Assembly (NCBI GenBank): GCA_028571685.1
Contig: CM053140.1
Location: 152,815,701-152,879,700 of the forward strand
DNA length: 64,000 bases
Direction of reading: 5' to 3'
Source: Heterohyrax brucei
Lineage: Eukaryota; Chordata; Mammalia; Hyracoidea; Procaviidae
Shown here one piece after another: positions 44,072 to 55,689 of the stretch (its first letter is position 1; each line of letters opens with the position of its first letter). The position numbers were made by a program, and so were the translations under genes. Under the pieces are notes generated by a model. The model saw nothing but the letters and a program-made list of their open reading frames with translations, did not search any database and had not been told where the DNA came from.

Positions 44072-44662
44072 TTACTTTTTAGACACTGAAATGCATTTTA
44101 GCTCATTTTCTTTCCGTAAATCACTGCCATCTCTTCTTTCTGCATATTTTGTTTCCTTTTATTTCAAAAAATTTATAGAACAGTCCAGTCTAAAATTGTT
44201 TTCTGACTTTAGCCTACTCACCACCACTCTTGCACGTGCACTAACCATACTGCCCTATATGAGAGTGTTTGTTAGCTCCTACATGCAAGAATGGCAAAAA
44301 GTTATCCACCAAGGGTTTTTCATACAGCTTCTGCATTTTTTTCACATAAAAGATTTTAAAGAAAAAATAATAGATGGTGTAATAAGAGATCCTTTCATTC
44401 ACAGAATTTGAAGAAAGAACCATTAAATTATAGCATTACTGATCATTTGAATTAGAATATAAGTAGTTTTATTAGTTAGGGTCCCAAAATCAAAGAAGTG
44501 CTGTAGTCAAAAGAAGAGACTATGCGGACTGCACTCACATAAAGAACGTTTAGTGCTCTGGCTAGCAGTAACTGTTAACCAACCTCAGACCAGAAGAGAT
44601 CTCAAGGAAGGAAACAGCATGTGATGATTCTGCTCTGAGGAGCTGTGTGTGGCCTTCCCTGA
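44072..44662. other. Unassigned AT-rich DNA
   Basis: No repeat or exon is recognised. A 115-codon plus-strand frame (44,064-44,411) is rich in Phe, Leu and Ser and starts within the SINE tail. It has no motif and is not called as a gene. Confidence 0.45.
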
Positions 44663-44822
44663 GGAATCCCTGTGGTACAGTGGTTAAGAGCTACAGCTGC
44701 TGACAAAAGGCAGGCAGTTCGAATCTATCAGTTGCTCTTTGGAATCCCTTTGGGGCAATTCTGCTTTGTTCTGTAGTGTCACTGTGAGTTGGAACTGACT
44801 TGATGGCTACAGGTGGTAGGTA
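44663..44822 (+). mobile_element. AfroSINE with 8-bp duplication
   Basis: It starts 'ggaatccctgtggtacagtg'; A and B boxes, body and tail are present. A perfect TTCCCTGA duplication lies at 44,655-44,662 and 44,823-44,830. Confidence 0.9.
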
Positions 44823-45591
44823 TTCCCTGAAAGGAGGAAATTCAGAGGCTTCAATGTGGCGGGAAGAGAGTCAGAGAAATAAAGATCTACATTTCATTCT
44901 CCTCCCGCCTCCTGGTGTCCAGCCAGTGGTTCCATTGTCTGAACCCAATTAGAGAAGGCGAGAGAGAAATCACTCTATAAGGACAGTCTACAAGCACCTA
45001 CAGCAAAGAGAAGACTGGCAAGACACCTTCGAGGGGCAAATGGAAGACGTTCAGCCATGTCTTTTTCTTTTGAAGTCTTGTAAATAGATTGCATGGGCAA
45101 TGTTACAAAAATAATACTTTTGTGTTGCCTTTGTTATTTTTAATTTTTAGTTCAATATGATTTCAAATATATGGAAAATTCCCTTTTTTATTTTATTTTT
45201 TTATTTTTACAAAGAATTACCCCAAATCCTTCACTCTTTACTCAAGATTTTCAAACGTTAACATTTTGGCATATTTGCCTTATTCTTGCTTCTTGTTTTC
45301 TTCTAAACATCTGAAGACTAAACCTCAGATATGTGCTTGCCTCCAAAATACAACAGATTTGTTTTTAGCAAACTAGGACATTTTCTTACATAACCATTGT
45401 AAAAATGACCTAAATAAGGAAATTAGTATTTATACAATGATATATGTCATATACTATTATATCATAATCTTACTCAAATTCTATCAATTGTTCCAGGAAC
45501 ATCATTAGCAACAGAGAATCCAGGATAATGCACTACACGCAGATACCACACTCCTTTTTTTCTCATTTCATGAAATTGTGTGTTTGAAGCA
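44823..45591. other. Unassigned DNA, AT-rich to the right
   Basis: No family is recognised. 45,110-45,210 is T-rich low complexity. No supported open frame is present. Confidence 0.45.
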
Positions 45592-45705
45592 TTATTATTC
45601 CATGTTATTGAGTTGACTCTGACTTATGGCAACACCATGTGTTGCACAGGAGAACTGTTGCATAATTTTCTTAGCTGTAATCTAAACAGAAGCAGATAAT
45701 GAGGC
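45592..45705 (-). mobile_element. AfroSINE variant fragment, antisense
   Basis: 'gagttgactctgacttatgg' with 'caacaccatgtgttgcacag' and 'taaacagaagcagat' matches the tail and variant body seen at 37,553. The tRNA-like head is absent. Confidence 0.55.
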
Positions 45706-46545
45706 TTTCTCTTCTGTGCTATTGCTAGGCGGATACAGGCCGTTAATTTGCAAGTATCTTGCAGTGTTTTTTTTTTGTTTGTTTTCTTTATTTCTTCTAA
45801 CTACATTTCCTGTTAGTGTACTTACGTTCATTATACTTAAATTACTCACAAATGTATTTGTTTGGCACAAATACCACAAAACTGATCTTGTGTTCCTTCT
45901 TAGCCATCATATTCAGACATTCATGCTTTCAGTGTGATCCATTTATGCTAATATTAACTTTCATCACTTGGTTAACATTGTTTCTCATAGATTTCTCTCA
46001 TTAATTCTTCCAGCTTACTTATTGAAATTGTCTGGTTTTAGCAAACGTTTTTATTCTATGTATCATTTAAGCATTAAACTGGGTCTTTATCTCCTAGAAT
46101 TTTCTGTAAAATAAAATCAAAGTTCCACAACTAATTGGATTATTGCTTTGAAATGAATTACCCAAATAGTGCTTTCCTAAGACTGTTTTGCATTCAGAAG
46201 GAGTAAACATCAGCTTTCCTCACAGCATTTGGCATTCAGAAATACTGAAATATTCATGGATAATAACAATATTGTAAACAAATCTAAAGAAATCCCAAGG
46301 TTTTTACCAAATCAATATTTGTCTCAGTCTCATAGTTATTTTTGCCTCAGTTCTCTCCTTTATAGCATTCATTCAGCTCAGTGTGAACTTGAACCTTACT
46401 TCATCTATTATCCCTATGCAATAGATGGTAAATAGTTCCATAAATATATCTAAAATAAAATCCATCTTGTATGTACATAAACATTCTTTCCTGAATATCC
46501 TTTCCATGTCAATGGCACTACCACACATCACTTAAAGCAGAACGG
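45706..46545. other. Unassigned AT-rich DNA
   Basis: No repeat or gene is recognised. Frames of 60-73 codons are present without motifs. Confidence 0.45.
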
Positions 46546-46549
46546 TAAA

Positions 46550-46735
46550 ATGTCAACAGTATGATCTTTGAAATTAGCAGACACAGTTTAAAGTTCAACT
46601 AAATATTATTTTGAAACCATCCTTAATTACCCTTAATACTTTTTCATATGTGCCAAATGAGTGCTACCATGTTGCTTGAATAGTTGCTGTGAAGCTTGTT
46701 TGAGAAAATGTTTGTTAAAGCACCTAGATATTAAC
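46550..46735 (+). mobile_element. MIR SINE, diverged
   Basis: 'tgatctttgaaattagcaga' (compare MIR 'ctttggagtcagacag') and, after the expected spacing, 'gaatagttgctgtgaagctt' with 'gttaaagcacctaga' (compare 'gttgtgaggattaaatgaga' and 'aaagcgcttagc'). Order and spacing support MIR despite the divergence. Confidence 0.5.
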
Positions 46736-46889
46736 TTATTACTAAATCCTTTGCAACATTCCTTCTTGATATTTAATTTTCATATTCCTTCCTTTTCATC
46801 CCTTATACCTGCTTCCTAGCTGTCCAGTTCTATCACTTTTTCCTCTAAAAGAGTTCTCTATTAATACATTTTATTTAACTCCAGTTTCT

Positions 46890-47265
46890 CACATCTCGAC
46901 TAAAGCCTCATGACCTATACCTATTTTTGCACGTAGCCTTAATATGCCTAAATAAGCTTTCCTTCAGATCTCTGCATGGCTGACCTGTCTTGTCTTTTAT
47001 GTTCCAGATCAAAAAATCTGCTTCTAGGACAGCTTTTCTAAAATTCTCCACATGTCCTCAATTCACTTTTTATCATTTTGGCATATTTTTTCTAGTTCAT
47101 TAATATTTATCACCAGAATATTTTACTGTATGCATATCCTCTGTCCCATATGTTAGAATATAGACTACTTGAGAATCAAAGCCCTATCACTCATATTCAC
47201 TGCTGTAAATTATGCATATAAAACTGACTGAGATAGGACAGGAGCATATTCTGTTAAATGAGTAA
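46890..47265 (+). mobile_element. L2 LINE 3' region, diverged
   Basis: 'cttcagatctctgcatggct' resembles the L2 'ttcaggtctctgctcaaatg' segment. 'tgttagaatatagactactt ... ttcactgctgtaaa' (shortened) resembles 'agaatgtaagctcc ... ttcactgctgtatc'. The final AATAAA terminus is not clear. Confidence 0.45.
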
Positions 47266-47270
47266 TTGGC

Positions 47271-47668
47271 ATTCCGACTGTACTTATAGGACATTTCTGT
47301 GTGTTTCAATCTTTGTAGGCCATTGCCTTAAAAGTCTTTTGATATTTTATTTACCACTTTTGAATGCTGAAGATATTGGACCTGGTTTTTATCAATATTT
47401 TTTTGTCATAGTGGCTCCACATGTACCTCTGACCTGCTTGTTGGTTTTGTTGTTGTTAGTTGCCATCCAACCAATTTCAAAATGCTTTCCAGATCACGAA
47501 ATACAATTAGTATTTTTTGTGTGTTTGTTATTGCATTCTCTTGGCTCTCTTGATTTAGACAAATTTCACAAAGTGGAGAGATATTACATTGGATAGCTCC
47601 CACGAACGATGCAACAACTGTTTCTATAGTCATTTGTGTTCTGTATTTGAAACCTTCTACAGACTTTA
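47271..47668. other. Unassigned DNA with a short SINE/RTE tail match
   Basis: 'ttttgttgttgttagttgcc' at about 47,446-47,465 is the complement of an RTE/AfroSINE terminus, about 35 bp in all. The remainder is unassigned. Opposed open frames of 112 and 75 codons lack motifs. Confidence 0.4.
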
Positions 47669-47820
47669 GGCAAAAGTTGGTGGCACAGTGGGTAAGAGTT
47701 CAGCTGCTAAACAAAAGGTTGGCAGTTCAGATCCACCAGATATTCCTTGGAAACCACATGGCGTTAGTTCTAGTCTGTCTTGTAAGTTCAATGAGCACTG
47801 GAATCCACACAGTGGCAATG
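47669..47820 (+). mobile_element. AfroSINE, diverged
   Basis: The A-box side 'tggcacagtgggtaagagtt', the B box 'ggcagttcagatccaccaga' and a decayed body with 'gcgttagttctagtctgtct'. The tail is weak ('cacagtggcaatg'). Confidence 0.7.
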
Positions 47821-47862
47821 TTTATTTATTATTTTGATTTATTGAGCCTCTATAAGTCAGAA

Positions 47863-47990
47863 GGAAACCCTGGTGTTGGCTGTTCAAATCCACCAGGTAG
47901 TCTTTGGAAACTCTGTGGGACAGTTCTACTCTGCCCTATAGGATCGCTATGAGCTGAAATTGACTAGACGGCAGTAAGTTTGGTTTCATT
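47863..47990 (+). mobile_element. AfroSINE lacking its A-box segment, perfect 12-bp duplication
   Basis: 'ggaaaccctggtg' joins directly to 'ttggctgttcaaatccacca', so about 35 bp holding the A box is missing. Body and tail ('gactagacggcagtaagttt') are intact. TATAAGTCAGAA flanks it without mismatch (47,851-47,862 and 47,991-48,002), which indicates a recent insertion. Confidence 0.9.
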
Positions 47991-48045
47991 TATAAGTCAG
48001 AAATGACCACAGTGGATGTGTGTGTGTGCTGGTATGTATACTCCC

Positions 48046-48275
48046 ATGGGGTACTTGAATGGCTGGTTAAGTGTTCAGCTGCTATAACTGAAAGGGTGGG
48101 GTTTCAGTCACTTCCAGAGGTGCTTTGGAGGAAAAACTCAACAATTTATTTCCCAAAAAGCAGATATTTAAAACTTTATGGAATATAGTTCTACTTTGAC
48201 ATACATGGAGTCTCCATGAATAGAAGTGACTCAACGAAAGCTGTTTTTTGTTTGTTTGGTTTGTTTTTTTTTAAA
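48046..48275 (+). mobile_element. AfroSINE, longer subfamily
   Basis: The head 'ggctggttaagtgttcagct', a longer middle ('gtgctttggaggaaaaactc ... cagatatttaaaactttatg', shortened) absent from the common type, then 'gaatagaagtgactcaacga' and a T/G-rich tail (48,243-48,275). It is about 230 bp, against about 160 for the common type. Confidence 0.65.
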
Positions 48276-48469
48276 AGACCTGTATCTATAAAATGTATAG
48301 CTAAGTATACAGTTGTCTTTAGGGCTCTCTTCTGTAACAATGTAAGTTTGTAAAGGCAGCTAATTGCCACATACTCTGTTTAGCACATGGGCCTACCCTA
48401 TGAAAGTTCCAAAATAAAGCAACCAGATTGGAAAACACTGATATGCATCAGAACAAATTCTAAGGAATA

Positions 48470-48655
48470 CATATATTCATTTAATTGCCACAATAACTTC
48501 ATGTGATAAGAACCTATACTAATTTTACATATACGGGGACTGAAAAAACCCTAGGAGGTAAAGCTCACTATTATCCCAATTTCATAGTGGGGAAAAGGAT
48601 CTACTTAAGCTCCCAGAGCTAGAAAATAATGGAGATAGATTTTTGTAATAAAGAA
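48470..48655 (+). mobile_element. MIR SINE, left part
   Basis: 'tattcatttaattgccacaa', 'ctattatcccaatttcatag' and 'taagctcccagagctag' match MIR landmarks in order ('catttaatcctcacaac', 'tattatccccattttacag', 'cacagctag'). The copy has a repeated middle ('aattttacatatacggggac' also looks like the same segment). Confidence 0.6.
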
Positions 48656-49025
48656 TTTGGTTCCATTTTTGACAAGACAACTGATGGCCTTCCGGCCCCA
48701 CCTCTCTTTTGCTTTGTTCCACATTTATGCGAGTCAATAGGTGTCTCCTTTGTGGAAACTCAAAGCATGAAGCTAGCCCCTCTAGCAGGAACCACCACGT
48801 TGGCGCCACCACTTATCACTATGACAGCCAAGCCACACGCTATCCACTCTCAAGGCATTTGGTGCAAACTTGGATACTGCCTTCATCTCCCAAGAAAGAT
48901 TCACAATGTGAATAACACGTCTTTGATGCCCTACTGTCTCTGTGTGGTGTGTGTAATCATTAGTCTCCACATCTGAACCAGTTTTGGGTGGAACTGTATA
49001 CAGTTCACCACAGAGAGATGTGAAG
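48656..49025. other. Unassigned, less AT-rich insert within a MIR
   Basis: About 370 bp separates the two parts of a MIR. It carries two overlapping plus-strand frames of 115 and 68 codons and one minus-strand frame of 93. None has a motif I know. No terminal repeats or target duplications are evident. Confidence 0.4.
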
Positions 49026-49075
49026 ACTGTTTGGAACCCAGGTTGCCTGAGTCCAGAATTCAAGCTCCAAGTGTC
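49026..49075 (+). mobile_element. MIR SINE, right part
   Basis: 'gtttggaacccaggttgcct' followed by 'gagtccagaattcaagctcc' matches the MIR 'gattcgaacccaggctgtct' and 'gactccagagcc' segment, next in order after the part ending at 48,655. Confidence 0.5.
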
Positions 49076-50029
49076 ATGTAAGCAGGCCTGCTTCTCATAT
49101 GTGTTTAATACTATTTGTTGTAGGAACTAGTTTATGAATTCCTTAGGGACAAGGGAGTTTTCTTGCCATTTTTAAATTATTAATTATTGATTTATTATTG
49201 AAATAGGAAATAAGTATTTGTATTTTTCTTGCGAAAAGGAAGTCATTGGTACTCCCAGTAGCCAAGAATAGGCAGACATTGTGTATCTTTTCTTGTACGT
49301 GTTACATGTACACTAAAAAAAAAAAAAATCATGTAAGAAATTTGGTTCATTAATTAGCCCATCATTAGAAGTTATAATTTACAAAGGAAAAAAGATAATG
49401 ATCCCAAAGTTAATCCAATGTATTCTAATGTTGTTATCCCCAAATAATTGCCTAAAATAGTTTTATTTCATTCATTTTAATAAAGTGCTCATATCAGTAC
49501 CGCGATAACAAACTTCATCTCTGATGCAAAAACGTAAAACCACAAGAAATTTTTATAAAAAAGAATCATACGCTCTTTATCGTATTTCAAACCCAATAAA
49601 TGCTACTAAAAATTTATAACAATGCAAATCTGACTTTTGAAAAATGCCAAAAGTCAGCAAGAGTCAAATAAATTACAAATGGTATATTGTCTTTCCTTAA
49701 CATATATTTTAGTTCACCAGCTTTTTTTAAGCAGAATTTTTAGCCATCACTTTTGGCACTTTGTATCTCTTTGAGTGTTCCATTCATTAATCTTTCAATA
49801 CTAGATTAGTTGTGAAAGCATTGTTTATTTATTCAATTTATGTCTTGAAATATATTTTATATGTTATGTTGGTTGTGATTTGAAATTAAAGCAGAGATCA
49901 CCTTTGAATAAATTCGTATTTTGCCAATAGTTAAGAAAATATACAAAAAAATTTCAAAGATGGAATACACTTCATTCCTAGTGTTAGCTCAGTGTATTTT
50001 AAAGCCTTGCTCAGTAATCCTTCATTCCC
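49076..50029. other. Unassigned AT-rich DNA
   Basis: No repeat or gene is recognised. There is an A run at 49,314-49,328. Confidence 0.45.
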
Positions 50030-50106
50030 CGTCCTTCCTTCCTTTCCTCCTTCACTCACTCCATTCTTCTCTCTCTCCCTCCCTTCCTGATCTTCTTTCC
50101 TTCCAC
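50030..50106. repeat. Pyrimidine-rich low-complexity tract
   Basis: CCTT/CTCC-type sequence with little purine on the plus strand. The opposite strand gives a Glu/Gly/Lys/Arg-rich open frame that is a composition artefact. Confidence 0.85.
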
Positions 50107-50143
50107 GACATTTAACAAATATTGAGGACCTATTACGTGACTG
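50107..50143 (-). mobile_element. L2/MIR 3'-end fragment, antisense
   Basis: 'acatttaacaaatattgagg' followed by 'acctattacgtga' is the complement of the common 'agtaggcgctcaataaatgt' terminus. It is short and immediately precedes an AfroSINE. Confidence 0.5.
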
Positions 50144-50280
50144 TAAACTCTGGTAGTGCCGTGGATAAGGTCTATGTCTCAAACCAAGCTCTCCTTGGAA
50201 ATTCAACTGAGCAACTCTGTTCTATAGTGTCGCTATGAGTCGGAATAGTCTTGACAGCGGTGAGTCTGGCTCTTGGTTTG
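50144..50280 (+). mobile_element. AfroSINE with shortened head
   Basis: 'aaactctggtagtgccgtgg' leads quickly to 'ctctccttggaaattcaact', then 'gtgtcgctatgagtcggaat' and 'ctggctcttggtttgg'. The B-box segment is mostly missing. Confidence 0.8.
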
Positions 50281-50384
50281 GTATTAAGTTTCTGGCATTC
50301 TTTAAGACAACGAACCAGATGATCCATTGCCACTCAGTAGATTCTTCTTCATCTTTATTTGTCTTCTGCTTTATTCATCAGAGT

Positions 50385-50462
50385 AAAACTGCCCATAGGG
50401 TTTCTAAGGCCGTAAATCTTTATGGAAGCAGATGCCATATCTGTCTCCTGGAAAGCGGAAAG
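50385..50462 (-). mobile_element. AfroSINE fragment, longer subfamily, antisense
   Basis: 'agagtaaaactgcccatagg', 'gccgtaaatctttatggaag' and 'gatgccatatctgtctcctg' match the longer subfamily body. Head and tail are absent. Confidence 0.6.
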
Positions 50463-53349
50463 AGAGCTGATCGGAATCTTTTTGGAGTGCTGGATATTTA
50501 GACAAATGAATACAAAACTAGCTGAAAATGAAATAATACTAGTGTTGGGTTTTCGTATGGTAAAATGGCCAACAGAAAAAATAAAAAATAAAAATAAATA
50601 AATAAAGTTTTGCTTAGGAAAAAGAAACTAATTTTTTTTCTTTGTTTTCTACCAAAAAGACTCTGATTAAAATTAGACTGTATCCGGTTTGTAGCAAAGG
50701 TGGCCCCCAACTCCCTACAGAAAAGAAAGTGGAAGATGGCTCATTAATTGCAGAGTTGTTACTTAATTTGGTCAGCATTACTATTTCTTACACTTAATAT
50801 GCAATACTACTGAGAGGCAGATTTCTTTCCTGGATAGTATGTGCAGACATTCTACCATAAATGATAAAATGATTGCCAATCTTGTGAAATCATTTTGATA
50901 CTCTCTACACAAACATTCTTTTCAATAGCTTAAGTATCTTTCAATAATTTCAGTTTTTAACTCTGCTTTAATAGTTTTCATTGTAGAAACTGTGTAGAAG
51001 AGGCTTCCATCACAATATCCTCTGAGTGAGATGTTGCATGAAGAAAGACAGAGAAAATCAAATGTTTAGAGGCAATTGAAAATGTAGGATGATAATCAAG
51101 TGCACTGCATGAGAACAGTAATTGATGTAGGTGAAACTAAAGACAAAATCAGACCATGAATTAAAAACTGAATGCCAAGCTCTTCAATATTGGATGTGTT
51201 TCTTTAAAATAATATTTGCAATTGGCTGAAAGTTAAATCATATGAATGTTTGTATACTTTAAAATTCTGTCAGTTGTTAAAAATTCAATATTTCAGTCTT
51301 TGCTATCACATATCGTGCAAATTGGGTATCTGTAAATGCAGTATATTAGTCATTCTTAATCATGTTTTAGAATTGTTATTCATGTATATGAGTGAGATTG
51401 ATCTATTTTTCACTCTTCTAAGATACCTGAAAAGTTCTGTTATTTTATCAGTACTCTTTTAAGCTATGACTTTTATATATTTGAAAGCTTGAATATTTTG
51501 AAAGCGTTTGTAAATTATTGTTAATAAGCATGGAAGAAGTTGTTTTAAAAAATTATTCTCCAGGTTTTCTACTTAATGTGTTGAACTGAAGATCTATATA
51601 TTCAAACAAATCACTCACTGAATTAAGATTATTGGGAATTTTAATTTACAAGTATCCACAGCATTCTATTACTTGCTTAATATGACTACGTTGCTAACTG
51701 TAGCTACCAGTAAATAAATTAAATACAATTTGGAGATTGAAATAATCTATTTTTTTAAATGGTCTCAAATTACTTTTAACTACATGTAAATCTCAATGAT
51801 TCTTTTAAATGGAAAACAGAAATTTGAACTAAGTGATATAAACTGATCTCATATTTTACAGAATTTTGATTTATGAAATAAGTTCAAAATAATTATATTT
51901 TGTCATAAATTTCTTTTTTGAACCTTTGTACTTTTCTACATTGTGCAATCTCTGTTTAATATTCATGTACTTTATGTGATGACCTAAAAGGTATTTTTTA
52001 TACTTCAACATTGATTTACTGTCAGTTACATTATTATACTTATTCAATAATTCTGGAATTAGTCTGAATAATGATTAACTTCACATTGTGATTTGATGAC
52101 AGTATTAATATTCTATTTTTTATCAAAGTTAAGCAATCAAAGAAGAAACAATTATTTGACCTGATTTGTGTTCAATGTGTTCCCCTTTCACAGATCATAC
52201 TTAGAAAAAACAATGTAAATTACTTTGCATGGTAGAGTAAAAACTTCCATTTCATCTAATCTGAGGAGGTCTCAGCTTCCTTTGTTTCTGGATAAATCCA
52301 AAATAATTTTCATTTGTTTCAGAAAAAGAATTGTTTAGAACTACAGTTTATATTTTACTGAGAAATTAAAAAATAGTGTTTCAGTTTACAACTGAAAATG
52401 AAATTAAACAATGATTTTTTCATTATTAATCTTGGTTTGACAATACAGAGATTAAAATGTAATTATATTTTAATAATTTGGTACATTTAGTGGGAAACGT
52501 ATGTTTGTTGTAAAACCTTTCTGAAAGAAAAAAAGTTAGAAACCATAGAATAAAATAAAATTGATTTTAGTTAAAATTGTTATCTTAGTGCATTTAGTTC
52601 ACTGAAAATATGAAGCTATGAGAAAAAGGCTTACAATTTTCAAATCACTTTGGGGAATTCTTTATTACAATAGCCCAGGGAGTCACAAAAGGAATAAAAG
52701 AAGAAAATGCTGCATAATGCAATATTGAATTAGGTTGCTTCGTTTCAAACCACAAGCTTCACTGAAAGGAAATCAGAACACTTGACTGTAATATCGGATC
52801 CCCAAATAAATCTTCATGAAGTGGGAAACTCTTCCTAGATTACACAATGGATGTTACAGGTAAGTTAGTTGGACTTTGGTTAGGGTCCTCACAGGTCCCA
52901 AACCAAAGATCTTTTATTAGTGATATGATGACCAAACACTGACCCTTTTCAAAAACAGTACTTAGGACATTCAGAAATAATCTGTATATTAGGCCAGTTA
53001 TAGGAAGGACCTGAGTTGAAGTCAGAGACAAAATCAAGTAATATGACTTGTTAGATAGCTTACTTTTACAGCAGGCAAAACAGAGGAAATCAAATTGCTA
53101 TAATTTTTTTAAATGTATATTGCTGTCCTAAGTACCTTTCCTGTGTTTACCTTTGCAAAGATCATAAAGAGATTAACTGAGACAATGAAAATAGGTATAT
53201 AAAGATTTCTAAAATAAAAATATCTTTTTTTCTCAGGAAAATTACCTTTCTGAATAAACACAAAACAGTCAACATTTATTGAAGATACACTGTATGCAGA
53301 TGATGTTATAAATATTCTTCAGACAATTGAAAAGTCTTTATAGAAAAAT
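50463..53349. other. Repeat-poor AT-rich block, the largest in the window
   Basis: Apart from an A-rich run (50,576-50,606) I recognise no mobile element in nearly 2.9 kb. No exon, RNA gene or long open frame is supported. It may hold old, unrecognisable repeats or conserved noncoding DNA; sequence alone does not decide. Confidence 0.4.
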
Positions 53350-53505
53350 GTGAGACTCTAGTAGTATAGTGGTTAAGAGCTTGACTAGCAACCAAAAAGT
53401 TATCAGTTCAAAGCCACCAGCCATTCCATGGAAAGCCTATGAGACAATTCCACTCTGTCCTATAGGGTTGCTATGAGTTGGAATTGACTCAACAGTTATA
53501 GCATG
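53350..53505 (+). mobile_element. AfroSINE
   Basis: 'gtgagactctagtagtatag', the A box 'tggttaagagcttgactagc', the B box 'atcagttcaaagccaccagc', and the body 'ccactctgtcctatagggtt' with the tail 'gagttggaattgactcaaca'. It is full length. Confidence 0.88.
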
Positions 53506-54317
53506 GATAAAGTTAATTAATCTTTTCACACCGTAATTGTCCCTGTTAATTCAAATGAAAGTTGACAAAGAAGTTTTTCCAGTGTTTTATATTTTTGTAT
53601 GACATCTCTTTGTTACAGCAGAGTCTTTCTTTTGATAATAACACCAATGAAGAATGATTGTTATATCTATATAAAGTTCTGCCTAAAGAGGTTTACTGTT
53701 CTGTAAGTTTTCACATCAGAATGAACCATATAAATTATCTAACCATAAATCTTCTTTTGTTAATAAAGTGTTTGAATTATTTAACAGATTGAGTGAGGGG
53801 TAAGCCAGGTTGTGGCAAACTGATTTACTTCTTTAATTATTTAAGAGAAGGTCTCCTGCACAAAATTCATATTTTATTGTAGTCAATTTTAACATTGATA
53901 ATATAAAACACTGAGGAAACCACAGACTATTCTTTTGTTCTATAATAAGGAGTCTGCTTCAATAATATGAGATCTGTGTTTTGTATTAGGAGTTTTTTTG
54001 TTTGGTTATTATGTTGCTGTTTGATTGTTACATCTGCTTATTTAAATATTTAATGAATTCTTTATCCATCTTATGCTCTGAGGCTTTAAAGCAAAAGGCA
54101 TAAGCTTAAAAATATAGTAAGTAAATAAATGTCAGCATACTGAAAAAATATGAGATATGCGAAATATATTAAAAGGACTGTTTTAGTAATACAACAACAA
54201 ATTCTACTTTACTCTTGAGATGGTGGAACATAAGAAATGAAATTCAATAAGCTGTAAACTCTTCAAAAATCAGGATCATGCAATGTTAATTTTTATGTTT
54301 TGCAGTATATTGTGCAT
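53506..54317. other. Unassigned AT-rich DNA
   Basis: No repeat or gene is recognised. Confidence 0.45.
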
Positions 54318-54480
54318 GAAACAAAATCCATTGCCAGCCAGTCAATTCTAACTCATAGTGACTCTATAGGACATAGTAGAATTGCCCCCATAGAGTTTCC
54401 GAAGAATTACTAGTGGTTTCGAACTGCCAACGTTTTGGTGAGAAGGTATAATTCTTAACCATTATATCACCAGAATTTCT
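54318..54480 (-). mobile_element. AfroSINE, antisense
   Basis: 'gaaacaaaatccattgccag' to 'attatatcaccagaatttct' covers the whole element. Flanks contain ttgtgcat (left) and ttgtacat (right), a likely 7-of-8 target duplication. Confidence 0.85.
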
Positions 54481-55689
54481 GTGTTGTACATTGTACTTGT
54501 TTAAAAAAAAAATGTCAAATGTGCCTCTTAAAGTTTGCTTCAATAAATTACTCTCATTAACATTTTCCATGTGCTATAAAAATGCTGTAGATAGTGAATC
54601 AAGAGAAATTATTGAGTAAATATGGCAATCAAAAGTATTTTTACCCTGTAAAAATAATATTTAAAAAAGAATTTGTTGTGCATTAAGTTTACAATCCAAA
54701 TCAACTTGCCATATAAAACTCTGCACAATCCCAATGCAACTCTAACAGCTGTCCACCTCCCCACCCACAGACAGCATGCTCCTTCTTTCTACCTTGTACT
54801 TCTCACATCCTTTCAGACAACTTCTGTCCCTCTCCACCCTCTCATCTCACCTCTGGACAGGAGCTGCTCAGACAGCCTAGTATACACATATACTTGAGCA
54901 AAGAAGCACATTCTTTCCTAGTAGTCCTGTCCAGTCTTTGAAGAGTTAGGTTTGGTACTGATTTCAACTCTAGGCTAACAAAGAGTCTGGGGCAGTGTTC
55001 TTAGGGGGTCCTCCAGTGTGCCAAATCATCAAGTCTGGTCCTTTAATAGAGTTCCAGTTTTGCACACCCATTTTTATCCTTCTCTGTTGAGGATTCTGTG
55101 TTGTGTTGCCTCTCAGGGCAATCATTGCTTGTGGCTTGGCACCACATACCTCTTGTGTTTTTATGTTGATGTAGTTTCAGAACATAGGGCTGCTTCTCTC
55201 TCTCCTGGGCTCATATTTTCCCCATGTCTTTGATGTCCTTCATTTTCTACTGCTCCAGATATATTGGGACCAATTGATAATACTAAGGTGGCCACCTGCT
55301 AGCTTTTAAGAACCCACATGCCACTCACCGAAATGGGATGCAAAACATTTTCTTAAAAAACATAAAAAGTCACACCAATTGACCTGGCTGTCACCTGAAA
55401 TCATGGTACCCAGACATCTATGCCCCTGCTACTTTGTCTTCCAAATATTTGGTTGTAGTTAGGAAATCTTTTAACTTTTAGTACAGTAAGCTGCGCTGAC
55501 ATCCCTTCTACTGTGTGCTGTCACTCCCTTCCCCTAACCCAATTCTTGTTATTTAATTTATGAGTATACCTCTCCCTCCCCCTCCAACCTCGTAGCCATC
55601 AAAGATTATTTGATTCTGTACTTAAACCTTGTCTTGAGTCCTTATATTAGTGATCTTATACAATATTGCTCTTTCACAACTGAACGTTT

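Noticed and set aside
44064-44411. 115-codon frame
   Set aside because: It begins in an AfroSINE tail, is dominated by Phe, Leu and Ser, and has no motif or splice support.
48629-48976. 115-codon frame and an overlapping 68-codon frame with a CxxC
   Set aside because: A single CxxC pair in unassigned DNA is weak, there is no promoter, splice or homology support, and the frames conflict with one another.
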